A DNA stretch of 64,000 nt, from assembly GCA_017526905.1 (NCBI GenBank), contig JAFXQT010000006.1, forward strand, positions 1-64,000. The letters are read 5' to 3'. Origin of the DNA: Bacteroidaceae bacterium. GTDB taxonomy: Bacteria; Bacteroidota; Bacteroidia; Bacteroidales; Bacteroidaceae. The translations under genes and the position numbers were made by a program. Position 1 is the first letter of the stretch. Each line of letters begins with the position of its first letter. The notes beneath the pieces are model-generated. The model was not told the DNA's origin, made no database searches, and saw only the letters and a list, made by a program, of their open reading frames with translations. Positions 37,201-45,473 of this stretch are shown in pieces.

Positions 37201-37431
37201 AACAACCTGACCGTGGGCTACACCTTCCCGCGCGAATGGACCCGCAAACTTCAGATTCAGAACCTGCGCGTGTACTTCGCCGGCGAGAACCTCTTCCTGC
37301 TCACCGCCCGCAAGGGTCTTGACCCCCGTTTCAACCTCGGTATTGGCAGCTTCACCGCCGGACAGGGCCTGGCATCGGGTAGCTACTCGGCCATGCGCAC
37401 CTTCACTGGCGGTCTGACCGTAACCTTCTAA
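34156..37431 (+). CDS. SusC/RagA TonB-linked outer-membrane transporter (locus B)
   Basis: 1091 aa. The signal peptide ([20 protein letters not shown]...) is identical to that of the mirror gene. Then come the regulatory-like domain, plug ([46 protein letters not shown]) and barrel, ending FTGGLTVTF. After the shared 5' end the proteins stay similar across the plug and parts of the barrel (AKKWL, [25 protein letters not shown]) but differ in surface-loop segments. Probable peptide importer with the SusD encoded 56 bp downstream. Confidence 0.95.
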   Translation: [1091 protein letters not shown]

Positions 37432-37487
37432 GAAGCAAGAGACGTAAAGAAGTATAAGAAGTTTTCAACAATAAACAACGTATCTAT

Positions 37488-39149
37488 ATGAAACTATATA
37501 AGATTTCACTTTTCGTGCTCGGTGCCACACTGCTGACTGCCTGCAACGACATTGACGAGCAGGTGCCCGAAGACGGCTCTCTCACCAAGGAGCAGCTGCA
37601 AGAAACCAATTTGGCTATTCCCGAGCGCGCCGAAGCTACCTTCAACGGTATGTTCGATATGATGGGCAAGCCCCACACCTGCTGGCCCACTGGCGGTAAC
37701 AGCAGCCGTGCCGACGACTTCGGTTTCATCACCATCGCCCTCTCGGCCGACTTGGAAGGTGCCGACATCTGTCTGCCTAACAGCGGTTACAACTGGTTCT
37801 CCACCTGCTCGGAATACTCTACCCGCAATGCCAACTATGCCAACCCCTACATGCGCTACCGCATCCCTTATAACCAGATCGGTATCGCCAACGAGGTGCT
37901 GGCTCTCTACCCCGAAGACACCACCGACCCCAATGCCGTCAACATGCTGGCTCAGGCCCGTGCCATCCGTGCTTTCGACTACCTGAACCTGGCTCCCTAC
38001 TTCCAGTTCAGCGCTGCCACCTCTGCTGACCAGCCCTGCGTGCCAATTCTGCGTGCAGGTGCGGACTACTCCAACAATCCCCGCGCCACGGTGAAAGAGG
38101 TGTACGAGTATATCATCGAGGACCTGAACTATGCAGTTGACCATCTGCAAAGCGGCGTTCGCACCAGCAAGGACCGCATTGATAAAAATGTAGCCCTGGC
38201 GCTGCGTGCACGTGCCAACCTGGCACTGGGCAACTGGGCAGACGCTGCAGCCGATGCCGAAGCTGCCATGCAGGGCTACACGCCTGCCACCATCGCCGAA
38301 GTGAGCAAGCCTGCTTTCTGCAACATCAACGAGCACAACTGGATCTGGGGTATCAACATCACCACCGAGATGGCCGGCATCGACGGCGCTCCCACTGCAG
38401 CATCCTGGTACTGCGCCTTCACCGGCGACGGCTACGCTCCATACATCAATCCTCCCTTCATCAACACCCTGTTGTACAACAAGATTCCTGCCACGGACGT
38501 GCGCAAGGGCTGGTGGCTGGATGCCAACAAGCAATCGCCCAACCTGGAAGGCCTCACTTGGGTTGATCCCGAAACAGGTGCTACGGCAACCGGCAACGAG
38601 ATTCCTACCTTCGTGATCAAGGATGTAAAGATTGCCTATGATCCCTATACCAACGTGAAGTTCGGCATGAAGAGCGGTGTAGGTTCCACCGTGAACAACA
38701 ATGACTTCCCCCTGATTCGTGTGGAGGAGATGATTCTCACGCTGGCTGAGGCTCAGCTACGCGGCGGTGATGAAGCCAAGGCCAAGACAACGCTCGAGAA
38801 CTTCGTGAAGACCTACCGTGATCCCAGCTACAGCGCCGCTGCCGGTGGCCGTTCGCTGGCCGACGAGATTTGGTTCCAGCGTCGCGTAGAGTTGTGGGGC
38901 GAAGGCCTGTTCATCTTCGATGCCAAGCGTCTGAACAAGCACATTGTTCGTTTCCATGGCAAGGGTACTACCAACTTCCCCGATGCCTTCCAGTTCAACG
39001 TGGAGAACAACGATCCCTGGCTGAACATGCGCTTCCCCAGCACCGAGTTGAACAACAACTATGCCATCGTGGACAACAATGGTGGTCAGCAGCCTGTTGC
39101 AGGTGAGGAAGCAGGCAAGCCCGTGCTCCGTGACGGCGTGACCGACTAA
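37488..39149 (+). CDS. RagB/SusD-family outer-membrane lipoprotein (locus B)
   Basis: 553 aa. Lipobox LLTACNDIDE (Cys19), SusD helical repeats (AQARAIRAFDYLNLAPYFQFS, ALRARANLALGNWADAAADAE), and the C-terminal FQRRVELWGEGLFIFDAKRLNK and PWLNMRFPSTE. It matches the 28505 protein along its length, with the same residue order in conserved blocks. It is the lid for the 34156 SusC, with the lipoprotein gene 50 bp downstream. Confidence 0.93.
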   Translation: MKLYKISLFVLGATLLTACNDIDEQVPEDGSLTKEQLQETNLAIPERAEATFNGMFDMMGKPHTCWPTGGNSSRADDFGFITIALSADLEGADICLPNSGYNWFSTCSEYSTRNANYANPYMRYRIPYNQIGIANEVLALYPEDTTDPNAVNMLAQARAIRAFDYLNLAPYFQFSAATSADQPCVPILRAGADYSNNPRATVKEVYEYIIEDLNYAVDHLQSGVRTSKDRIDKNVALALRARANLALGNWADAAADAEAAMQGYTPATIAEVSKPAFCNINEHNWIWGINITTEMAGIDGAPTAASWYCAFTGDGYAPYINPPFINTLLYNKIPATDVRKGWWLDANKQSPNLEGLTWVDPETGATATGNEIPTFVIKDVKIAYDPYTNVKFGMKSGVGSTVNNNDFPLIRVEEMILTLAEAQLRGGDEAKAKTTLENFVKTYRDPSYSAAAGGRSLADEIWFQRRVELWGEGLFIFDAKRLNKHIVRFHGKGTTNFPDAFQFNVENNDPWLNMRFPSTELNNNYAIVDNNGGQQPVAGEEAGKPVLRDGVTD

Positions 39150-39199
39150 TGAGAGAATACCACATACACACTACATTCACATAAACAAAGAACAACGTT

Positions 39200-40135
39200 A
39201 TGAAACTGAACAAGATATTCCTCATGTCGCTGATTGCAGCCACTGGTCTGGCATTCACTGCCTGCAGCGACGATGACGATTACACTCCCGGCGAGGCTGC
39301 GGGCAAGACCAACGTGACCTTTGCTGGCGAGGAGAACAAGACGCTCGCTCTGGACGACACCGAGTTCACGGTTACCGTACAGCGTGCCGACAGCGAGGGT
39401 GCGCTCACTGTGCCCATCGTTGTGCTGCACAAGCCCGATGTGTTCACCGTGCCCGAGTCGGTCACCTTCAATGATGGCGAGGCCACAAAGGACATCACTA
39501 TCAAAGTGAGCGACAAGGCCGAGGCATTCGTGAACTACACCCTCATGCTCACCTTCCCCAATGAATTCTGTGCCAACACCTACAAGGACATCGATGCCGA
39601 ATATATGAAGGTGGAGGATGCAAAGGACGAGGAAGGCAATGTGTTGAAGGACGAGAAGGGCAACGTGCTGAAGGACACCCTGTATCTGCCTTACATTGAC
39701 CCCGAAAGCACAGCCTACGGCTACTCCACCATGCAGATTACCGTGCACAAGGAAGACTATAAGCCTTGGGGCTCGCTGACCTATGCCAGCTGGCTCTTCG
39801 AGGATCAGTGGGATTCCAATGTCTATTACTCCGAGTTCCTCGGCTTGTACCGCTGTGATATCTTCTACGACGGCTTCAGCTACTATTTCAAGTACGATCC
39901 CGAGGAGCACACTATCCAGTTCACCGATGCCGCCGGTGTAGAGAAAACGGACACCTACTTCGGTTATGTACATCCCTCATACGGCGACGTGTACACCCGC
40001 TGGATGAAAGACGATGACAAGTATGATGCAGAAAATGATGTATATTACATCGCCATAGCTTACCGCGTGTCCGCTGGCAGCTTCGGTACTGACTACGACC
40101 TAATCCAGATGCACGAAGGCGAATCCGCTGAATAA
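39200..40135 (+). CDS. SusCD-associated surface lipoprotein (locus B)
   Basis: 311 aa. Lipobox LAFTACSDDDD (Cys21), then a Calx-beta-like domain (VTVQRADSEGALTVPIVV, TVPESVTFNDGEATKDITI) homologous to residues 35-125 of the 584-aa lipoprotein of locus A. A short internal direct repeat encodes EGNVLKDEKGNVLKD. The C-terminal part (YASWLFEDQWDSNVYYSE) shares only its start with the A copy, and this protein is about half as long. Only 12 bp separate it from the first C10 peptidase gene, so here the peptidase is surely in the susCD operon. Confidence 0.8.
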   Translation: MKLNKIFLMSLIAATGLAFTACSDDDDYTPGEAAGKTNVTFAGEENKTLALDDTEFTVTVQRADSEGALTVPIVVLHKPDVFTVPESVTFNDGEATKDITIKVSDKAEAFVNYTLMLTFPNEFCANTYKDIDAEYMKVEDAKDEEGNVLKDEKGNVLKDTLYLPYIDPESTAYGYSTMQITVHKEDYKPWGSLTYASWLFEDQWDSNVYYSEFLGLYRCDIFYDGFSYYFKYDPEEHTIQFTDAAGVEKTDTYFGYVHPSYGDVYTRWMKDDDKYDAENDVYYIAIAYRVSAGSFGTDYDLIQMHEGESAE

Positions 40136-40147
40136 GACATTCATACT

Positions 40148-41842
40148 ATGCGAAACAAGACAGCAATCATATTGCTGCTTACGATGCTACCGGCTCTGCT
40201 CTCCGCAGAGCCGGTAGGTTTGCGTAAAGCACTTCGCCAGGCAGAAGCCATTGTTGGGAAGCCCATGTCTCAACTACAAGCCCCGGCAACACGGGCTTCA
40301 GAAGCGGCGGAACCGCCATACTATATCTTCGCCGCCACGGACGGGGAAGGGTTTTGTATCGTGGCGGCCGACGATTCGCTGCCCGCCATCCTGGGCTATA
40401 GCCACGAGGCACGGGTATCGGCAGTCGAGGACATGCCTGAAGCGTTGAAACTGTATCTGCTGAACGCGGTAGCGCTGGAACGCCCGGATGCCAGCACACC
40501 GCAAGCAGCGCAGGCCAGTGAAGTAGCACCGCTCTGCCCCACACAATGGGGGCAGGACAAGCCATACAACACGCTCTGTCCACAAAAAGCCGGGCGGCGA
40601 TGCCCCACCGGGTGTGTCGCAACGGCACTGGCACAGATCATGTATCGGTGGAAATGGCCCATTCAGGGAAAGGGCTACAGCTGGGCCAAGGACGGAAACG
40701 GCGAGACCTACAGCGGCACGCTGGAACACATCTACAACTGGGATGCCATGCGCGCCACCACCGGCGAAAACCAGAACGACTCTGCGGCAGCCGAGGCCGT
40801 GGCAACCCTGCTCTACGACTGCGGGCTGTCCGTCAACATGAACTACGACACCGATGGCAGCGGCGCCATCACACCATCCAAGGCGCTAAGTGCCAACTTC
40901 GGCTATGTTGCATCCACACTCCGGACACACCACCGCGACTGCTACTCGAGCAGCGAATGGCTGGCCATGATCAAGCATGAGCTGGACAACGGCCGCCCCA
41001 TCTATTACGCCGCGATGTCAAGCATAGACGGCAGTGACAACGGCATGGGGCACGCATTTATCATCGATGGCTACGACGTGGCCGACAACGTACATGTCAA
41101 CTGGGGCTGGGATGGCACATGGGACGGGTTCTTCCCGCTTGCACGCCTGAACCCCGGCAACAACCTGTTCGACTTGAAGCAACGGATGACCGTCGGGATT
41201 ATACCTGCCCGCAATGGCGAAACGGGCACCCTGCTAGAATTCCCGTATGTGAGCGAGCCGCTGAAATGCAGCGTAAGTACATCCATGCAGAAGACGCAGG
41301 CCTTTACTGTCACAGTGGGGCAAGTGAGCAATCCCAATGCCAACGCCCACACATGGCAACTGTCCATAGGCATCTTTGACACTTCGGGTCAAATGCTGGG
41401 CGAAGTGAAGAGCGGCCCCACGCCCTCGGTATCACTTAACCCCGGCTACATATCTGGCAGCCAGACCAATATCAGTTGCAAGTTGAAAGACAGCTACCCG
41501 GACGGGCTCTATGCGCTCCGCCTGATATTCAGGGAAGCGGGGACCGATGAATGGCAGCTGCCCGACATGGTGGGCGGTTTCACCAAGAATGGCATTTATA
41601 TCAAGATTGCAGGCAAGCGTGTTACGTTCAGCGACGGCGCTGAATACATCGCAGTCGGTGTCCGAGATATTCCGCAGCAAGACGTGAGCACCAGGGCCGA
41701 CGAGACGCTTACGCGTGTCTATGACACCGCCGGGCGTCTGGTCTATTCCGCTCCGACCCGCAGTTTCGACCTCTGGGAAGTACCCGTCCACGGCATCCTG
41801 ATGATTCATCAAGGTCAGCGCACACAGAAAGTGGTTCGATAA
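40148..41842 (+). CDS. C10 family cysteine peptidase with T9SS sorting domain (locus B, first)
   Basis: 564 aa secreted streptopain-like peptidase. Signal peptide 1-20, prodomain about 21-128, catalytic Cys156 in RRCPTGCVATALAQIMYRW and His302 in MGHAFIIDGYDVADNVHVNWGWDG, closest to the classical SpeB motifs of the three copies. Tail: YDTAGRLVYSAPTRSFDL...GILMIHQGQRTQKVVR, a T9SS type-A domain whose final residues are QRTQKVVR where the other two have DKVRKVLK or EKVRKVVK. Preceded by the lipoprotein gene and followed 31 bp later by another C10 gene. Confidence 0.92.
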   Translation: MRNKTAIILLLTMLPALLSAEPVGLRKALRQAEAIVGKPMSQLQAPATRASEAAEPPYYIFAATDGEGFCIVAADDSLPAILGYSHEARVSAVEDMPEALKLYLLNAVALERPDASTPQAAQASEVAPLCPTQWGQDKPYNTLCPQKAGRRCPTGCVATALAQIMYRWKWPIQGKGYSWAKDGNGETYSGTLEHIYNWDAMRATTGENQNDSAAAEAVATLLYDCGLSVNMNYDTDGSGAITPSKALSANFGYVASTLRTHHRDCYSSSEWLAMIKHELDNGRPIYYAAMSSIDGSDNGMGHAFIIDGYDVADNVHVNWGWDGTWDGFFPLARLNPGNNLFDLKQRMTVGIIPARNGETGTLLEFPYVSEPLKCSVSTSMQKTQAFTVTVGQVSNPNANAHTWQLSIGIFDTSGQMLGEVKSGPTPSVSLNPGYISGSQTNISCKLKDSYPDGLYALRLIFREAGTDEWQLPDMVGGFTKNGIYIKIAGKRVTFSDGAEYIAVGVRDIPQQDVSTRADETLTRVYDTAGRLVYSAPTRSFDLWEVPVHGILMIHQGQRTQKVVR

Positions 41843-41873
41843 GGCCCACACTACCACAAAACATCATACATCT

Positions 41874-43574
41874 ATGAAAAAGCTACTTACACTATGCTTC
41901 TGCACCATGGCATTGGCACCTGCGTCAGGCCAGCGCACTGACGACGAGATGCGTGCCATCGCGGCTGCAAAACTGGGGCTGCAAAACAACGTGAAAGCAG
42001 CAGATGGACACCAAACCGGTGACCGCATCCGTTGCACGCTGAGCCGTCCCGCACTGAACGTATATTCTCCCACCGATGCCCAAGGTTTTGTCATTGTGGC
42101 CAAGGATGAGCACGTACCTGCTATCCTTGCCTATGGCGACGGATCGTTCCCGACGGAACAAATACCGGCAGACATCCAGTGGTGGATGGAATCAGTCGAG
42201 CGCAACCTGTCCGGACAGACGCCCAGCATGGGGCGCGTTTTGCTGAGCGAATACAAGCCCATCAACAACTTCATAACCACGCAGTGGGATCAGGGCAAGC
42301 CATACAACCTGAAAACGCCCAAAGTCAACGGACAAAATACGCCCGTCGGTTGCGTGGCGGTGGCCTTGGCTCAATGCATGAACTACTGGAAGTACCCCGA
42401 ATCGGCCAACTTTACTGAAACCTACTACGTAAAGGACGATAAGGCAACCAGCATGGAAGGAACGGTAAGCAGTGCCTATACATGGGATTACAGCGATACA
42501 TACAGCTATAACTCGATGCAGGGCAAGAAGATAGCCCAGCTGATGTCCGACTGCGGCATAGCCACGGGTATGCAGTATGCAACCGCCGGCAGCGGCACGT
42601 TCAACTTTATGGCAGGCCGGGCACTGACCAAGTACTTCACCTACCCCATGGAGGCCGTGAAATATACGGAACGCACCTTCTGTACGGACGAGGAGTGGTA
42701 CAGCATTATCTATGATGAACTGATGAAGAAAGCACCCATCATATTCGGCGGGCAAGATGCCAAGTACGGCGGACACGCATTCGTTCTGTCCGGCATCGAC
42801 AAGGACGGGCTAGTCTATGTGAACTGGGGGTGGAACGGCTATGCCAACGGCTTCTTTGCCATTGATCTGATGAATTCGCCCGAAGGCAGCTTCAGCGAAG
42901 GACAGGACATCGTCTATGGCATCCGAACCACAGCGCTGCCCACTGACGTAGTTCAGCCGCGTGTCTGCTCCAACGACTATCAGCCATATACGTTCTCTCT
43001 GAAAAACGAGATTGACGACAATGGCAAATCTCGCAAGGCCATTCACATCCGCTCAACCTCGGGCTTTTGGAACATGACACCGACCAAGTTTGATGGTGAG
43101 TTCGGTATCTTTGGCACTGATCTGACCACAGGCGAGGCATGGGAGATTACAGAAACTGACCCATTCGACTGGGATTCGGGCGTCGGATACTTCTTGGACG
43201 CGCCTGAAGATCTCTTTTACTATTATGTGGATGATGAGATGATGAAAGGGCACACTTATCGCCTTAGCTTCGGCACACGTGATAAGCGAGAAGGCACGTG
43301 GCATAGTGTCTTAGCCGATGGCGGTGAAGTGGCATACGATGTCTATTATACAGGGAATCCGTTTACTACGACTATCTCCGAGCGGGTCACCCCGACGGCC
43401 ATCCAGAATGTGCAAGCCACCCATACAAAGGCAACTAGCCTCACCCGCGTCTATGACCTCCAGGGCCGACTTATCCACACCAGCCCCACTGCCCAATTCA
43501 CTCTTGGAGAGGTGCCGGCACGCGGCACACTCATCGTGAAGCAAGGCGAAAAGGTGCGAAAAGTAGTGAAATAG
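41874..43574 (+). CDS. C10 family cysteine peptidase with T9SS sorting domain (locus B, second)
   Basis: 566 aa. Signal peptide about 1-20, prodomain to about 135, catalytic Cys160 (TPVGCVAVALAQCMNYW) and His301 (GGHAFVLSGIDKDGLVYVNWGWNG). It is much closer to the locus A peptidase (24880) than to its direct neighbour, including the region FDGEFGIFGTDLTTGEAWEITETD and the tail YDLQGRLIHTSPTAQFTL...GTLIVKQGEKVRKVVK. So the A/B duplication involved this gene, and the 40148 gene is an extra member. Last gene of the operon, ended by a strong terminator. Confidence 0.92.
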   Translation: MKKLLTLCFCTMALAPASGQRTDDEMRAIAAAKLGLQNNVKAADGHQTGDRIRCTLSRPALNVYSPTDAQGFVIVAKDEHVPAILAYGDGSFPTEQIPADIQWWMESVERNLSGQTPSMGRVLLSEYKPINNFITTQWDQGKPYNLKTPKVNGQNTPVGCVAVALAQCMNYWKYPESANFTETYYVKDDKATSMEGTVSSAYTWDYSDTYSYNSMQGKKIAQLMSDCGIATGMQYATAGSGTFNFMAGRALTKYFTYPMEAVKYTERTFCTDEEWYSIIYDELMKKAPIIFGGQDAKYGGHAFVLSGIDKDGLVYVNWGWNGYANGFFAIDLMNSPEGSFSEGQDIVYGIRTTALPTDVVQPRVCSNDYQPYTFSLKNEIDDNGKSRKAIHIRSTSGFWNMTPTKFDGEFGIFGTDLTTGEAWEITETDPFDWDSGVGYFLDAPEDLFYYYVDDEMMKGHTYRLSFGTRDKREGTWHSVLADGGEVAYDVYYTGNPFTTTISERVTPTAIQNVQATHTKATSLTRVYDLQGRLIHTSPTAQFTLGEVPARGTLIVKQGEKVRKVVK

Positions 43575-43659
43575 ATTGAAGATTCTTGGGCCCCCTTCGG
43601 GAACAAGCTACCGAAGGTGGAGCGGGTTCTTTGCTCAGCAAAGCTTAGTCCTTTAAACA

Positions 43660-43696
43660 AGATAGCGCTCAGCCGTAAGGCCGAGCGCTATCTTTT
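43660..43696 (+). terminator. Intrinsic terminator at the end of locus B
   Basis: AGATAGCGCTC (43660-43670) pairs with GAGCGCTATCT (near 43683-43693), inner GCC/GGC extends the stem, loop CGTAAG, followed by TTTT. Confidence 0.85.
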
Positions 43697-43773
43697 ATCA
43701 TTCCTCGTAAAAGAAGCTTACCGAGCGGGGAACCGCTCGGCACGATGGCCTATGCAGCAAGAGTGGTAACTTC

Positions 43774-43806
43774 TATTCGTCATTCGTCATTCATCATTCG
43801 TCATTC
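43774..43806. repeat. CATTCGT/CATTCAT heptamer tract
   Basis: About four and a half heptamers, the same as at the window start, directly before the 3' end of the ECF sigma factor gene. Just upstream (about 43722-43741) is a short hairpin CCGAGCGG/CCGCTCGG. Confidence 0.7.
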
Positions 43807-43817
43807 CATCCTCCTCC

Positions 43818-44402
43818 CTACACCGTCAGGTCGTGGTGAACAGCCATCTTGCGCAGGTTCAGCACGGCATAGCGCATGCGGCCCAGCGCGGTGTTGATGC
43901 TGCAGTTGGTCAGCTCGGCAATCTCCTTGAACGATTTGTTTTGGTAGAAGCGGAGGCGGACCACTTCCTGCTGGGACTCGGGCAGCCGGTCCAGCATGTG
44001 TTCCAGTTCCACATAGACCTGTTCCATGGCGTGCTGCGCCTCGTAGCTGTTATCGCTCAGAGCCGGGTCATTGAACACCTTGCACCCCTCCTCGTCGCCA
44101 CGTACCATTGGTGCAGCCTGGTCCAGGCGGAAGGAATCAATCACGAGGTTGTGTGCTATACGGAGCAGCCATGAGCCGAACTTGCCGCTCTCCACATACT
44201 TGTGGCTGCGGATTCGGACGATGACCTTGATGAAGGTATCCTGCAGCAAATCGTTAGCCCGCTCTTCATCATGAACGATGAAGAGGATGTAGCTATATAC
44301 TTTGGACTGGTAGCGTGCGAGTAACTCGTCAAACGCTTGGTCGTTGCCTTGTTCGTAGAGGCTGACGAGACGCTCGTCGGTCTCTTGCTGGTAATTATAC
44401 AT
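43818..44402 (-). CDS. ECF-type RNA polymerase sigma factor
   Basis: 194 aa sigma-70 family member with only regions 2 and 4. Region 2: RYQSKVYSYILFIVHDEERANDLLQDTFIKV and SWLLRIAHNLVIDSFR. Region 4: LPESQQEVVRLRFYQNKSFKEIAELTNCSINTALGRMRYAVLNLRK. No anti-sigma gene is adjacent, and no FecR-like protein is seen. It lies just after locus B on the opposite strand. Sigma factors beside SusCD loci often control them, but no direct evidence of that exists here, and this subtype is common as a stand-alone gene in Bacteroidales. Confidence 0.93.
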   Translation of the reverse strand: MYNYQQETDERLVSLYEQGNDQAFDELLARYQSKVYSYILFIVHDEERANDLLQDTFIKVIVRIRSHKYVESGKFGSWLLRIAHNLVIDSFRLDQAAPMVRGDEEGCKVFNDPALSDNSYEAQHAMEQVYVELEHMLDRLPESQQEVVRLRFYQNKSFKEIAELTNCSINTALGRMRYAVLNLRKMAVHHDLTV

Positions 44403-44521
44403 TACTATCTAAGTGTTGATTCGGAGTAATGTCTATTCAATAGGCAACGGCATTTATAGGGTTTGACAATTACTGATGCTTTGCGGCCGCGAGTGGCTCC
44501 GTTTGGTGCCCTTGAGCAGCT

Positions 44522-45472
44522 TTAGCGTGGCAAAGTAAGGTATTTTTCGGGGAACGGCCAAACTTTTTCGCCATTTTCTTGCTTTTCGACCAGCACAGCC
44601 CCGTCGATATGTGCTCCACGGAGGTATTCATCGAGTTTCATACGCCGTTTTCCAGCCAGCTGGATGTCAACCAGACGCAAGCCTTCGGCACTCTTCTCGG
44701 AAGAGAACACCTTCAGCTGCGTCTCGCGCCCATCGGCGGTCCGCATCGTGGTCCACGCACCAGGGTATGGCGAGAGGCCGCGGATGAAGTCGTAGGCCGA
44801 CTTGACGGTATGTTCGGACCAGCGTATCTCGGTGTTCTCGCGGAAGAGTTTCGGTGCCCCACGCAGTTCGGTCATGGCATGGCTGAACTGGTCCTGCTCG
44901 ACAGCCGCAGCCGTTCCTGCCTCGATGTCCTGCACGGTACGTAGCACCAGGTCGGCGCCAACTGTCATGAGGCGGTCGTGCACGTCGCCGGCGTTATCTG
45001 TGTCGGAGATGGGCACGGGCACCCGATGGATAATCCGTCCGGTGTCAATCTGATGGTCGAGGAAGAAAGTGGTGACACCTGTCTCCGTGTCGCCGTTGAT
45101 GACAGCCCAGTTGATAGGGGCTGCACCGCGATACTGCGGCAGCAAGGCGGCATGCAGGTTGAAGGTGCCCATCGGGGGCATGGCCCACACCACCTCGGGC
45201 AGCATGCGGAAGGCCACCACTACCTGCAGGTCGGCCCGGTAGCTGCGCAACTGCTCGAGGAATGCCTCGTCCTTCAGCCGCTCGGGCTGAAGCACCGGTA
45301 TTCCCTGCCCCACCGCGTACTGCTTGACAGGCGAAGGCTGAAGGGTGTCATGATGGCGCCCCACAGGCTTGTCGGGCATGGTGACCACTGCCACGACATT
45401 ATAATGGTTTTCCACCAACGTGCGAAGGGACTCGACGGCAAAGTCGGGAGTGCCCATGAAGATGATGCGCAA
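44522..45472 (-). CDS. fmt: Methionyl-tRNA formyltransferase
   Basis: Formylates initiator Met-tRNA using 10-formyltetrahydrofolate. Core motifs: RIIFMGTPDFAVESL, PDKPVGRH, FNLHAALLPQYRGAAPINWAVINGDTETG (with catalytic Asn, His), and FFLDHQIDTGRI. I use TTG at 45472, which gives 316 aa, the normal length, and starts directly at RIIFMGTPDFA. The frame is open 22 codons further up to an ATG at 45538, but those residues are encoded by the inverted repeat of the DUF559 cassette. The tract GGGGGGAGAG 8-9 nt upstream of the TTG could serve as ribosome-binding site. Alternative start: 45538, overlapping the DUF559 stop as ATGA. Confidence 0.93.
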   Translation of the reverse strand: MRIIFMGTPDFAVESLRTLVENHYNVVAVVTMPDKPVGRHHDTLQPSPVKQYAVGQGIPVLQPERLKDEAFLEQLRSYRADLQVVVAFRMLPEVVWAMPPMGTFNLHAALLPQYRGAAPINWAVINGDTETGVTTFFLDHQIDTGRIIHRVPVPISDTDNAGDVHDRLMTVGADLVLRTVQDIEAGTAAAVEQDQFSHAMTELRGAPKLFRENTEIRWSEHTVKSAYDFIRGLSPYPGAWTTMRTADGRETQLKVFSSEKSAEGLRLVDIQLAGKRRMKLDEYLRGAHIDGAVLVEKQENGEKVWPFPEKYLTLPR

Positions 45473-45473
45473 A

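Noticed and set aside
43660..43741. tRNA or small RNA gene
   Set aside because: The hairpins are a terminator and a short palindrome; no cloverleaf can be folded.
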